Positions 24,736-34,287 of a DNA stretch of 64,000 bases are shown piece after piece. The stretch covers positions 62,001 through 126,000 of the forward strand of contig NZ_WOEZ01000245.1 in NCBI RefSeq assembly GCF_013177735.1, in the 5' to 3' direction. The notes under the pieces are model-generated. The model saw only the letters and a list, made by a program, of their open reading frames with translations. It did not search any database and had not been told where the DNA came from. Source of the DNA: Paraburkholderia elongata. Its GTDB lineage: Bacteria > Pseudomonadota > Gammaproteobacteria > Burkholderiales > Burkholderiaceae. Position numbers and translations under genes: made by a program. Position 1 is the stretch's first letter; every line of letters starts with the position of its first letter.

Positions 24736-26856
24736 TCAAGCTGACTGATTGAGGCTCGCGAAATCGGCACCGCGCTCAACCAGTTCGACCAGCAGCGGCG
24801 ACGCTTGCCAGAACAGCGGGTCTTCTTTGGCGAACTCGCGGATGTCCGCGAGAACCGTGGCGAGGCCCACCGTATCGGCGTATTTCATCGGACCGCCGCG
24901 ATAACGCGGAAAGCCGTAGCCATAGAGGAAGGTCACGTCGACATCGAGCGGCCGAAGTGCGATGCCTTCATGCACGACGTTGGCGCCTTCGTTGATCATC
25001 GCGGCCATGTAGCGGCGCATGATTTCTTCGTCGGTGAAAGTGCGTGGCGTGACACCGGCGCGTTCACGCTCGGCTTCGATGATGGCCTCGACCTTGGGGT
25101 CCGGCGTGCCGGTGCGCGAACCTTCGGGGTACAGATAAAAACCACAGCCGGTCTTCTGGCCGAACCAGCCGCGTTCGCAAAGACGGTCGGCGATCTGCAC
25201 GTAGCGTGCTTCGGGGTTTCGCGTGGCGGCGCGCCGCTTGCGCGTCGCCCAGCCAATGTCGCCGCCCGCCAGATCGACCACCTGGAATGGACCCATCGGG
25301 AAGCCGAACGCACGCACTGCCGCATCGATCTGATAGGGCGACGCGCCGTCTTCCATCATCGCGTCCGCCGCGCTGCGATACACCGCCAGCACGCGATTGC
25401 CGATGAAACCGTCGCACACGCCGGCACGCACCGGCGTTTTGCGCAGCTTCTTCGCGAGTTCGAACGCAGTGGCGACCACGTCCGCGCTGACCTGCTTCGG
25501 CACCACCACTTCCAGCAGCTTCATGATGTTGGCGGGGGAGAAGAAGTGCAGGCCGATCACGTCCGCGGGGCGTGAAATGCTGGCCGCAATCGCGTCGATG
25601 TCGAGATACGACGTGTTGGTGGCCAGCACCGCGCCGGCTTTGCAGACACGATCGAGTTCGGCGAACACGGCCTTTTTCACCGACAGGTCTTCAAATACGG
25701 CTTCGATCACCAGATCGGCGTCGGCGAGTGCGTCGTACGAGGTGCTGCCATGCCAGCGCGTCATCACGTCGGCTTTCTTCTGCGCACTCATGCGGCCTTT
25801 GGCGATCAGGCCGTCGTAGACTTTTTCGATGTGCGCGCGGCCGCGTGCGAGCGACGCGTCGTCGCGTTCGATCATCGTCACCGGCAAGCCTGCATCGAGC
25901 ACCGCGACGGCGATACCCGCGCCCATCGTGCCGCCGCCCACCACGCCGATCTTGTTCAGCGCGCGTGGTTTTGCACTGCGTGTTTCGGGCGCTTTGAGCA
26001 CTTCGCGTTCGGCAAAGAACGCGTGAATCAACCCGGCACGCTGCGGGCTGTCGATGCATTCCAGGAACAGTTTGCGTTCGAGCCGCAGGCCGTCTTCAAA
26101 AGGCTGTTCTACGGCGGCTTCTACGGCATCGACGATTTTGAGCGGGGAGAACAGACCGCGCGATTTCTTCGCCGTTTCCGCGCGAGCCGCGGCGACGGCG
26201 GCGAGGCTCGCGGCGCGGTCGCTCAGCGCTGCGGCATCGCGAGCGCGCCGCACGGGCGCGTGAGCGGCCAGCAGTTCGTGCACATAGGCGAGTCCTTCAG
26301 CGAGGATATCGTCGCTGCTGCCGAGCCGGTCGATGAGGCCGAGCGCGAGCGCTTCTTTCGCGCCGGCGTGGCGGCCGCTCAGGATCAGGTCGAGGGCGGC
26401 CTGCGCGCCGATCAGGCGCGGCGTACGCTGCGTGCCGCCTGCGCCCGGCAGCAGGCCGAGTTGCACTTCGGGCAAACCGAGCTTCGCGCCATCCACCGCG
26501 AGCCGGTAGTGCGCCGCGAGGGCCACTTCCAGACCGCCACCGAGCGCGGCGCCGTGAATGGCCGCCACCACCGGCTTCGCACACGCCTCGATGCGGTCAC
26601 ACACGTCCGGCAGCGACGGCGGCACCGGCGGCTTGCCGAACTCGCGAATGTCCGCACCCGCGATGAAGTTTCGCCCCGCGCCTACGATCAGCACCGCTTC
26701 GACGGCCTTGTCGGCATCCGCGGCTTCAATGGCGGCGAGCAGGCCGCGCCGCACGTCGGCGGACAAGGCGTTGACTGGCGCGTGGTCGATCGTGACTAGC
26801 AGGACTTTGCCGCGCAATTCGCGCATGACAACGTCGGCGGAAGGGGTGAGGGTCAT
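24736..26856 (-). CDS. FadB-type enoyl-CoA hydratase/3-hydroxyacyl-CoA dehydrogenase (706 aa)
   Basis: This is a bifunctional beta-oxidation enzyme. The N-terminal crotonase domain has the oxyanion-hole segments IAGADIREF and HGAALGGGLEVALAAHYRLA and a likely catalytic Glu in PEVQLGLLPGAGGTQR. The hydroxyacyl-CoA dehydrogenase domain starts GVVGGGTMGAGIAVAVLDAG (NAD site) and contains GLHFFSPANIMKLLEVV with the catalytic His. The 706-residue length suits the soluble, thiolase-independent class. No thiolase or acyl-CoA ligase gene is adjacent, so the pathway must be completed elsewhere. It is the first gene of a leftward operon under a divergent LysR gene. Confidence 0.92.
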   Translation of the reverse strand: MTLTPSADVVMRELRGKVLLVTIDHAPVNALSADVRRGLLAAIEAADADKAVEAVLIVGAGRNFIAGADIREFGKPPVPPSLPDVCDRIEACAKPVVAAIHGAALGGGLEVALAAHYRLAVDGAKLGLPEVQLGLLPGAGGTQRTPRLIGAQAALDLILSGRHAGAKEALALGLIDRLGSSDDILAEGLAYVHELLAAHAPVRRARDAAALSDRAASLAAVAAARAETAKKSRGLFSPLKIVDAVEAAVEQPFEDGLRLERKLFLECIDSPQRAGLIHAFFAEREVLKAPETRSAKPRALNKIGVVGGGTMGAGIAVAVLDAGLPVTMIERDDASLARGRAHIEKVYDGLIAKGRMSAQKKADVMTRWHGSTSYDALADADLVIEAVFEDLSVKKAVFAELDRVCKAGAVLATNTSYLDIDAIAASISRPADVIGLHFFSPANIMKLLEVVVPKQVSADVVATAFELAKKLRKTPVRAGVCDGFIGNRVLAVYRSAADAMMEDGASPYQIDAAVRAFGFPMGPFQVVDLAGGDIGWATRKRRAATRNPEARYVQIADRLCERGWFGQKTGCGFYLYPEGSRTGTPDPKVEAIIEAERERAGVTPRTFTDEEIMRRYMAAMINEGANVVHEGIALRPLDVDVTFLYGYGFPRYRGGPMKYADTVGLATVLADIREFAKEDPLFWQASPLLVELVERGADFASLNQSA

Positions 26857-26982
26857 CGTGTCGTCTCCTGACTGTTTGTTACCGGGCCAAATCGGGGCAG
26901 ATCAAGGCACATCGGGTCTGGCGAATTCTCCGATTGTCGGTTGGTCAAGGTTTATTGACAATTGCATAGTCCATTGACAGAC

Positions 26983-27001
26983 TGTCAAAATTATTTTGAC
27001 A
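26983..27001. promoter_or_regulatory. Perfect 19-bp palindrome, putative LysR operator
   Basis: TGTCAAAATTATTTTGACA is a perfect inverted repeat ending 11 bases before the LysR start codon and lying in the intergenic region shared with the FadB operon. A further half-like TTGACA occurs at 26955-26960 and again at 26974-26979. The position fits autoregulation of the LysR gene and control of the divergent operon. Confidence 0.65.
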
Positions 27002-27012
27002 AAGGCCATGTT

Positions 27013-27921
27013 ATGGACGTCAATTCGCTGACCCTGCTGGTTGATATCCTTGATGCGGGCAACCTGAGCGAAGCCGCGCGCCGGCTGAAAATGAGCCGTG
27101 CGAACGTGAGTTACCACTTGAACCAGCTGGAGCGCTCGATCGGGCTGCAACTGGTGAGGCGCACCACGCGCCGGGTCGAGCCGACCGAAATCGGTCTGCA
27201 GTTATACGAGCATGGCCGCACGATCCAGAACGCGCTGCTGGCCGCGCGCGAGTCGGTCACCACGCTTGGGCAGAGCTTGCAGGGGCGGGTGAGATTGAGT
27301 GTGCCGAGCGGCTACGGGCAGCTGGTGATGTCAGATTGGCTGATCGCGTTCAAGCGTCTTTACCCGGGCATCGTGCTGGATGTGATGTTCGAGAATCGCG
27401 TTGAGGATCTGATGCGCGACGAGGTCGACATTGCGGTGCGGGTGATGTCCGAACCGCCGCAGAATCTCGTCGCGCGCGACATGGGGCCGGTGCGATACGT
27501 TGCCTGCGCTTCGCCGGAGTTTGCCGAAAACCGTGGTATGCCAGTGCGGCTCGATGATCTGCGCACGGCACCGTTGATTACGTCGGCGGTGGTCGGCAGG
27601 CAGTTGCGCTTGGCGGCTTATCTGCGCGACGAGCGCCACGAAGTGCTGCTGGAGCCGACGATTATTTCCGAGAACTTTCTGTTCTTGCGCCAGGCGGTGC
27701 TGGCCGGCCTGGGCGTCGGTCTGGTGCCCGATTACGTGGTGCAGGACGACCTACGTCGTGGGGATGTGGTGACGGCGCTCGATGAATGGCGCTTAAGCAT
27801 CTTCGGTACGAATATGTACATGCTCTATATGCCGAATCGCCATCACACGCGGGCGGCGGCGAGTTTTATCGAGTTCATTCTGGAACAGGCGCGCGGAAGT
27901 GGAAGAGGGGTCGCAGCTTGA
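27013..27921 (+). CDS. LysR-family transcriptional regulator (302 aa)
   Basis: The N-terminal winged helix (residues 1-60) contains the LysR pattern ILDAGNLSEAARRLKMSRANVSYHLNQLERSIGLQLVRRTTRRVEPTEIG. A co-inducer-binding domain of the usual length follows. The ATG at 27013 is seven bases after AAAGG and is the start that gives the conserved N-terminus. It is transcribed divergently from the FadB and acyl-CoA dehydrogenase operon and is the probable regulator of it through the palindrome at 26983-27001. The inducer is unknown. Confidence 0.88.
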   Translation: MDVNSLTLLVDILDAGNLSEAARRLKMSRANVSYHLNQLERSIGLQLVRRTTRRVEPTEIGLQLYEHGRTIQNALLAARESVTTLGQSLQGRVRLSVPSGYGQLVMSDWLIAFKRLYPGIVLDVMFENRVEDLMRDEVDIAVRVMSEPPQNLVARDMGPVRYVACASPEFAENRGMPVRLDDLRTAPLITSAVVGRQLRLAAYLRDERHEVLLEPTIISENFLFLRQAVLAGLGVGLVPDYVVQDDLRRGDVVTALDEWRLSIFGTNMYMLYMPNRHHTRAAASFIEFILEQARGSGRGVAA

Positions 27922-28115
27922 GCTGCAATGAAGCAATTTTTCTTCGGCGCGCTGATGGTCTGTGCGCGGCAGGGGAACGGAGCAAGGATGGACTCACCGC
28001 GTTGGCGTGCAGAAGAAAGCAGCACCAGCACCGTTGCCTCACTCACGGGTATGCTTAACAAAACGGCGAGATAGCCGTGCGCCTGGTAGCACATCAAACT
28101 TCAGGGGAGACGGAA

Positions 28116-28304
28116 ATGAAATGGACAATCGCATTTCTCGCTCTGCTTGCAATCGCCATTGTCATTGTGTTGGTCTCGCGTCTTCCGGGCGAGGAAGCCA
28201 TTCGCCTCGCCGGCTACGCGGCCACCGCGGGCTTCGCCGTACTGATCAGCTTCTTGATTCGCTGGCGCGCAAATCGCGCGCAACGAAACAAACGCGCGGG
28301 GTGA
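28116..28304 (+). CDS. Small two-span membrane protein (62 aa)
   Basis: The product starts MKWTIAFLALLAIAIVIVLVS, a first membrane span, then has a short charged loop (RLPGEEAIRL), a second hydrophobic segment (AGYAATAGFAVLISFLI) and a basic tail. A strong ribosome binding site (AGGGGAGACGG) precedes the ATG at 28116. It lies alone between the LysR gene and an intergenic repeat. The function is unknown. Confidence 0.65.
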   Translation: MKWTIAFLALLAIAIVIVLVSRLPGEEAIRLAGYAATAGFAVLISFLIRWRANRAQRNKRAG

Positions 28305-28785
28305 GCACGCACGCCTTGCATTCGCTCGTGCCGACTATGCCGGTGACGGCGACCGCCCGTGCCCACCGTGCTGACCCACCCCGCTGGTTTCCGTGGCAAA
28401 CCCATCCGCGACGCACGCAGTGCGGAGTGGGAGCTGATGAATCCTTTGTCACTAACGTCGAATGTGCGAGGGCACGGATTCCAGATGTACCACTACCGCA
28501 ACTGCGCGGGGGACCCGCTTAAGAATTAGCGGTGGGAAGCCGCTTTCTTTGCTTACTTTCTTTGCGGCGGCAAAGAAAGTAAGTGCCTGCCCCGCACAGG
28601 GGCGACGCTAATAAACCAATAAGAATTCAAGGAAAGGCCAAGAAATCCAGATCAAGGATTCGCAACTCGCGCAAGATGCACAGAATCCTGCCGAACGGTA
28701 TACACACACCCCGCCTCATCAGCGAACGCGGCCAGTCCCGCATGCTACGATGCTTCGCTCGTTGCGAAAAACGTCGGAGACATAG
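28305..28785. other. Intergenic region with a Burkholderia-type hairpin repeat
   Basis: No gene with a ribosome binding site is visible over these 481 bases. The only structured element is the inverted repeat at 28535-28607, described separately. Frames on both strands are arginine-rich and look like shadows. Confidence 0.5.
28535..28607. repeat. Burkholderia-type intergenic inverted repeat
   Basis: CTTACTTTCTTTG (28552-28564) pairs perfectly with CAAAGAAAGTAAG (28571-28583) around CGGCGG. A second small stem, TGCCCCGCACAGGGGC, follows. I recognise this as a type of sequence found in many copies between genes of Burkholderia and Paraburkholderia genomes; that recognition is from memory, not from a search. 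Confidence 0.65.
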
Positions 28786-29166
28786 ATGAGCCCAGAGAGT
28801 GCCGCCCGTTTCGATGACCAGTTTGCGCCCCGCATCGCCGAGGCAATCGCCGCATGCTTCGCCACCACTGTCCACACCGAAGTACTGCCTTACGGCGGCC
28901 ACGGCCACCCCACCCGCGTACGGATCCACGCAGCACCGCTCGAAGGCCTGGGCCACTACCCATACCCCTTGAATCTGTTCCTCACCTGGGACAGCGACGA
29001 AATCGAACGTCTAATGGGCACAGAAGGCCCAGCGCGCTTCACCAGCTATCTGGCTGCATTGCCGCGCAAGCTCCAAGCCTGGCGCCACGTACGCGAACTG
29101 GATTTTCTCTCGCACACCCAGGCCGAGCCGGTGGTATTGATCGGCGGCCTCGATTTCGGCTCTTAA
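28786..29166 (+). CDS. Conserved hypothetical protein (126 aa)
   Basis: This is a compact, soluble protein without signal peptide or membrane segment, with a histidine- and proline-rich middle (YGGHGHPTRVRIHAAPLEGLGHYPYPLN) and a C-terminus ending LIGGLDFGS. A GGAGAC ribosome binding site lies before the ATG. Its TAA stop overlaps the stop codon of the convergent chemoreceptor gene by two bases, so no terminator separates the two. I do not recognise the family; the codon use and ribosome binding site make it a credible gene. Confidence 0.65.
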   Translation: MSPESAARFDDQFAPRIAEAIAACFATTVHTEVLPYGGHGHPTRVRIHAAPLEGLGHYPYPLNLFLTWDSDEIERLMGTEGPARFTSYLAALPRKLQAWRHVRELDFLSHTQAEPVVLIGGLDFGS

Positions 29167-30746
29167 GACGCCGCCGCACCGATCCGAAAGAAACTCACAC
29201 TTTGCACCAAACCCGATGCCTTGCTCTGCACCGCATCGGCAGCCGCAGCCGCCTGCTCGACCAAAGCCGCGTTGCTCTGCGTCACCTGATCCATCTGCGT
29301 GACCGCATCGTTCACTTCCGCAATGCCCGCTGCCTGATCGACGCTGGCCGTCGCGATCGCCTCGACGATGCGCGTCACGCTGCCCGCGCTTTGCACCACG
29401 CCGTCCATCGTATTGCTTGCATGGTTGATCAACTGCGTGCCGGCGTCGATCGTGGCGACCGACTCGTGAATCAGCGCCTTGATCTCATGCGCGGCATCGG
29501 CCGAGCGTTGAGCCAGACTGCGCACTTCGCTCGCGACCACCGCGAAGCCGCGCCCTTGCGTGCCGGCACGCGCCGCTTCAACAGCCGCGTTGAGCGCCAG
29601 AATATTGGTCTGCGCGGCAATCGCTTCGACCACCGCGATGATATCGACGATACGCTTGGACGCCGCGTCGATCTGGCCCATTGTGCGCACCGCATCGGTC
29701 ATCACGACGCCGCCGTCGCGTGCCGCTTGCGCCGCGGTTTGCGCGAGCGTGGTGGCCTCGCGTGCGTTGCTGGCGTTGCGCTGAACCGAGTCGGTGAAAT
29801 GCTGCATCGAGGCGGCGGTTTCTTCGAGCGACGCGGCCTGTTGTTCGGTGCGTGCCGACAGATCGAGGTTGCCCGCGGCGATCTCCTGCGTCGCTGACGA
29901 AATCGTGTTCGCGCCTTCACGAATCTCGCTGACGATATGCCGCAAGCGCTGATTCATTTCGTTGAGCGCGACCAGCAACTGGCCGGTTTCGTCGCGGCTC
30001 ACCACGGCGACGTCGGCGCGCAGATCGCCTGCCGCAACCGCTTGCGCGACACCGACCGATTGCCTGACCGGCACTGTGATGCTATGGCTCAGGAACCAGA
30101 TTGCGAACGTGCCCACGCCCAGCGAGCAGATCACGACCGATAGAAGCAGCACGCAGGCGAGCGTGTACGCGCGTTCTGCGGCATCGCCCGTGCGCACGTT
30201 GGAGTCTTGCGCCTGCTGCATCACCGCGGCGACAATACCGTCGATAGCGGCGGTCGGCGCGCGGTCGATACCTTTGACCAAACCGTCGACAACGTGTGCC
30301 GTATTCGGATCGGCCGCGTCATAGTGGCTGAGCGCGCCGAGGTAGCTGTCCTGCAGCGAGGCGTGCGTGGCGAGCGCCTTGTCGACACCGTCGACGTTAG
30401 CGCCCAATGCACTCAGTTGATCCTTCAGTCGCAGCAAGGCAGAGTGCGTCGTGCCGCTTTCTTTGCTGAAGGCGTCACGGTACTTGGCGAACGCAGCCGG
30501 ATCAGCCCCGCGCAGCAGCAGGTCTTTCCATTCCTGAACCTGCTTCTTGAATTCGACCTGCGCGACGCGTGCCGTGTCGGCAGCTTGCGCATACTGGCTG
30601 AGCGTTTGCGCGGACTGGATTTGCAACGCATGGGTATTCGACAGTGCGTGCCAGCCTTCCAGACCCACCACCATCGTCGCGGCAAGCAGCACCGCGCCGA
30701 GCAGCGCCAACTTAACAGCGATCTTCAGATTTCTATAGAACGTCAC
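29163..30746 (-). CDS. Methyl-accepting chemotaxis protein (527 aa)
   Basis: This is a transmembrane chemoreceptor of Tar/Tsr layout: a first membrane helix near residues 10-30, a periplasmic domain of about 160 residues predicted to be a four-helix bundle, a second membrane helix (YTLACVLLLSVVICSLGVGTFAIWFL), a HAMP region, and a long cytoplasmic coiled coil with the hairpin tip ALNAAVEAARAGTQGRGFAVVASEVRSLAQRSA. The tip is well conserved, so it can signal to CheA. It lies directly downstream of a second chemoreceptor in the same direction; 21 bases separate them. Confidence 0.92.
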   Translation of the reverse strand: MTFYRNLKIAVKLALLGAVLLAATMVVGLEGWHALSNTHALQIQSAQTLSQYAQAADTARVAQVEFKKQVQEWKDLLLRGADPAAFAKYRDAFSKESGTTHSALLRLKDQLSALGANVDGVDKALATHASLQDSYLGALSHYDAADPNTAHVVDGLVKGIDRAPTAAIDGIVAAVMQQAQDSNVRTGDAAERAYTLACVLLLSVVICSLGVGTFAIWFLSHSITVPVRQSVGVAQAVAAGDLRADVAVVSRDETGQLLVALNEMNQRLRHIVSEIREGANTISSATQEIAAGNLDLSARTEQQAASLEETAASMQHFTDSVQRNASNAREATTLAQTAAQAARDGGVVMTDAVRTMGQIDAASKRIVDIIAVVEAIAAQTNILALNAAVEAARAGTQGRGFAVVASEVRSLAQRSADAAHEIKALIHESVATIDAGTQLINHASNTMDGVVQSAGSVTRIVEAIATASVDQAAGIAEVNDAVTQMDQVTQSNAALVEQAAAAADAVQSKASGLVQSVSFFRIGAAAS

Positions 30747-30767
30747 TGCGATTTCCTTTGGCGTACC

Positions 30768-32567
30768 TTAGTCCAGCTTGAATTGCGTGACGGCAGTGGC
30801 AAGACTCACGGCCTGGCTTTGCAACGCGGCGGCCGCCGCCGTGGATTCCTCGACCAGTGCGGCGTTCTGCTGAACCATTTCATCCAGTTGGCTGACCGCG
30901 CGGTTGACTTCCTGAATCCCGCGCGTTTGCTCGTTGGCTGCCTGGGTGATTTCGGAAATGATGGTTGTCACGTTGGCGACGTTGTTGACGATCTCCGTCA
31001 TCGTCTCACCGGCCTGGCGGACCTGGCCCGAGCCGGAGGTCACGCTCGCCACGGTCGCTTCGATCAGCGCCTTGATTTCCTTCGCGGCCTGCGCGCTGCG
31101 TTGCGCGAGGCTGCGCACCTCGCCGGCCACCACCGCGAAACCGCGGCCCTGTTCGCCGGCACGCGCCGCTTCAACCGCCGCGTTCAACGCGAGGATGTTG
31201 GTCTGGAACGCAATGCCGTCGATCACGCCGATGATGTCGGAGATCTTCACCGACGCCTGTTCGATCTCGCCCATCGTCGTAATCACGTCGGAGATCACCA
31301 CGCCGCCACGCGAAGCGACCTGCGATGCGGACACGGCGGTATCGTCGGCCTGCTTCGCGGCGCTGGCCGACTGCGTGACCGTCGAGGTGATTTCTTCCAT
31401 CGACGCAGCGGTCTGTTGCAGGCTGGCCGCAGCGGATTCGGTGCGGCCCGACAGATCGACGTTACCCGCGGCGATTTCATTCGCGGCCACGCGCACCGAT
31501 TCGCTGGCGTCGCGAATCTGGCGCATCACGTGGCTGAGTTTGTCGATGAAGGTATTGAACGAGCGCGCGATCTGCGCGACTTCGTCGTTGCCGGCGGCCG
31601 GCAGACGTTGTGTCAGATCGCCTTCGCCCGAGCCGATCGCGTCCATCGCGTCGCGTACTTTCGAGAGACGCTGGAACGACACGGCGGTGACCGCGGCCAC
31701 GATTGCGGCGGCAATAGCGGCAATCACGATCAAGGCGATGACCGAGGCGGTCAACAGCGATCGCATGCCCGCGGTCGCTTCCGATTTGTCGAGCGCGACG
31801 ACCGCGTACCAGTCGGTGCCGGGAATGGCCTCGGCGCGCAGCAGCTTCGTGCTGCCGTTTACGTCGACTTCGACAGGGTGCTCGGTGCTGAAGAGCGCGG
31901 CGAGCTTGTCGCCGATGAGAGCAGGTGCGAGGTCCGACGCCGGCTTCAAGGTTAGCTTGGCGTCCGGGTGCGCGACGATATGGCCGCTCGCGTCGATCAA
32001 CATGCCGAAGCTCGCGGGTGTCGGATGAATCGCCTTGACGTTGGCAATCACACTGTCCATCGCGACGTCGCCGGACACCACGCCTTTCACCGCGCCATCG
32101 CGCACCACGGGCGCGGCGAATGCGACCACCAGCTTGCCCGTGCCCACGTCCACATACGGCGGCGTCACCACCGGTTTGCCGGCTGCGGCGGCCTGCTTGT
32201 ACCAGGGGCGGCCGGTCGGATCGTAGTCAGGCGGGATGCCGGTCGGATCGGAGAACTTCGCCGTCTTGTCCGCGTAGCCGACGTACACGTTGGTGAACTT
32301 GCCGGCCGCGGCGATCTGCTTCAACGCGGCGGACGGATCGGGTTGTAGCACGGCGTCCTGCAGCGAGTTGATCATCTGACTATTGGAGGCGATCCAGTCT
32401 TCGATACCGTCTGCACGACCGCTTTCGACAGCGTTCAAACTGCTTTCGATTGCATCGGCGTTATACGAGTTGGCGACGACATAGTTGAGAACAGCGTTAG
32501 CAGCGAGCGCGACCACAACGATGGCGACGCACAGGGCGACGATGCGCGCGCGAATGGAGGAGAACAT
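30768..32567 (-). CDS. dCache-type methyl-accepting chemotaxis protein (599 aa)
   Basis: This is a chemoreceptor with a large periplasmic ligand domain (about residues 35-275) of the double Cache type, recognisable from the DPTGRPWYKQA and YVDVGTGKLVVAFAAPV blocks. A second membrane segment, a HAMP domain (VSFQRLSKVRDAMDAIGSGEGDL) and the conserved signalling tip ALNAAVEAARAGEQGRGFAVVAGEVRSLAQRSA follow. Double Cache receptors mostly bind amino acids, organic acids or polyamines directly. It is upstream of the other chemoreceptor gene and probably co-transcribed. Confidence 0.92.
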   Translation of the reverse strand: MFSSIRARIVALCVAIVVVALAANAVLNYVVANSYNADAIESSLNAVESGRADGIEDWIASNSQMINSLQDAVLQPDPSAALKQIAAAGKFTNVYVGYADKTAKFSDPTGIPPDYDPTGRPWYKQAAAAGKPVVTPPYVDVGTGKLVVAFAAPVVRDGAVKGVVSGDVAMDSVIANVKAIHPTPASFGMLIDASGHIVAHPDAKLTLKPASDLAPALIGDKLAALFSTEHPVEVDVNGSTKLLRAEAIPGTDWYAVVALDKSEATAGMRSLLTASVIALIVIAAIAAAIVAAVTAVSFQRLSKVRDAMDAIGSGEGDLTQRLPAAGNDEVAQIARSFNTFIDKLSHVMRQIRDASESVRVAANEIAAGNVDLSGRTESAAASLQQTAASMEEITSTVTQSASAAKQADDTAVSASQVASRGGVVISDVITTMGEIEQASVKISDIIGVIDGIAFQTNILALNAAVEAARAGEQGRGFAVVAGEVRSLAQRSAQAAKEIKALIEATVASVTSGSGQVRQAGETMTEIVNNVANVTTIISEITQAANEQTRGIQEVNRAVSQLDEMVQQNAALVEESTAAAAALQSQAVSLATAVTQFKLD

Positions 32568-32863
32568 GTCGGGAGTCTTTCGGAGTAAGCAGTGAACCGT
32601 TGTCGGTGAGGCGGGGGCCTCATACGCGGTATACGGCCTGGGCAGTGGGGACTTGAGCGGGTAATGCTTTCAGTTTCTGACGGCGGCCGGCAACGCCGCT
32701 TGTGGCGGCGCGCCGCGATGCTACACACTTTCTCGCGCGATGCGGGGTTTTCAATGGATGCCGAAACAGCGCCTTGGCAATGGTTGCGGGGCGCCGTATT
32801 CGTATGACGATAATGGTGGGTATGACGCTATGTGACGCTATGTACCGATGCAGGCGGATGATT

Positions 32864-34256
32864 TCACATCACCGGAGAATGCAGATGATGTGGGTGATCG
32901 AGCGTCTCGCCCACGATGCGCAGCGCCTCTTCGCATTCGTCGCGCGTCTTTGAGCCACCGAGGCACACGCGCATTGCGTTCGGCGGATTGCCGTCGGTGG
33001 AAAACGCCGCCCCCGCAACCGCGGCGATGCCCTGGTTGCGCAGTTGCAATGCGAGTTCGGAAGTACTCCAGCCGCTTTCCACCGGCACCGGCAACCACAG
33101 ATGAAAGCCGTCCGGATGCGCTTCGTAAGGCCACGCTTCGAGCATGCGCGATGCAATCGCCTGGCGTGCGCGTGATTCATTGCGGATTGCGTTGAGCATA
33201 TCGAGCGCGGTGCCGTCGACGATCCATTGTGTCGCAAGCGTGACCGTGAACGGACTCGCCATCACCGTCGTCGCGCGCAATGCGCCGGCGAGACGTTGTG
33301 TTTGTCTGGCAGTCGGCGCGTGCAGATGCGCGACCCGCAGACCCGCACCGAGGCTCTTCGATAAACCCGTCACGTAGTAAGTCAGTTCGGGCGCGAGGCT
33401 CGCGAGCGCATCGGGCGCACTTTGCGGCAACATCGCGTACGCATCGTCTTCGATGATCGGGACGCTGTAGCGCAACGCGACGTCGGCGAGCGCCTCGCGC
33501 CGTTTGTGCGTGAGCGTCAGCGTGCTCGGGTTTTGCAGCGTCGGATTGCAATAGAACGCGCTCGGCTTGTCGGTCTTGCAGAGCGCTTCGAATGCGTGGG
33601 CGAGCGGGCCTTCGTCGTCGCGCGGCAGGGCTTGCAGACGCACGCCGAGTTGCGCGGCAATCGCCTTGATGCCGGGGTAAGCCAGCGCGTCGAGACAGAT
33701 CGTGCCGCCGGGCCGCGCCAACTGCGAGACGAGCGCCACCAGCGCGCTATGGATGCCGGGGCACACCAGCACGTTCTGCGCGGCGCAATTCGGTACGCGC
33801 CGCTTCAGCCATTCGGCGCCCGCGTCCTTGTCGGCGGCGGAGCCGCCGAAGTCTTGATAACGCAGCAACTGATAGGGATCGCTGTCGCTCATCAGGCGGG
33901 CCGCCGAATCGCGCAGACGAGCAGCGTAGTCGGGCGGCTCGGGTGGCGTGTTCATCGACATCTCGATGCTGCTGCCGCCGGTCAGCGGCAAGGTCGCTGT
34001 GCGGCCGCGCACGAAGGTGCCGCTGACCGGCGCGCGAATCGAGCAGGCCGCGTTTGCGCGCTTCCGCATACGCGCGTGCCACCGTCGTGTAGTTCAGCGC
34101 GAGTGCTTCGGCCAGATCGCGCAGTCCCGGCAAGCGGTCGCGCGGACGCAGGCGGCCGGTGGCGAGATCTTCTTCGATCAGATCGGGAATCGCGAGGTAG
34201 GCCGGCTTGCGGATGTCGGCGAGGCGTTTGATCCAGTGATGTGTCGGGCTGCTCAT
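32864..34256 (-). pseudogene. MocR/GntR-type regulator with aminotransferase domain, frameshifted
   Basis: Reading from 34256, the GntR winged helix is clear (AIPDLIEEDLATGRLRPRDRLPGLRDLAEAL, then TVARAYAEARKRGLLDSRAG). The frame then breaks. The expected continuation SGTFVRGRTATLPL and the whole PLP aminotransferase domain, with the lysine motif TGLSKSLGAGLR, continue in another frame to 32864. Deleting one base at about 34025 restores a single frame through both domains. MocR proteins sense PLP-linked metabolites and often regulate an adjacent divergent operon, here the Nit1C cluster. A sequencing error is possible, but as written the protein is split between its DNA-binding and ligand domains. 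Confidence 0.8.
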
Positions 34257-34287
34257 TGCGTTGGGCTTCGGATGGAGGTGGTGAGCA

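Noticed and set aside
30207..31955. Rightward open frame of 582 codons opposite two chemoreceptor genes
   Set aside because: It spans two separate opposite-strand genes with clear HAMP and signalling domains and has no ribosome binding site.
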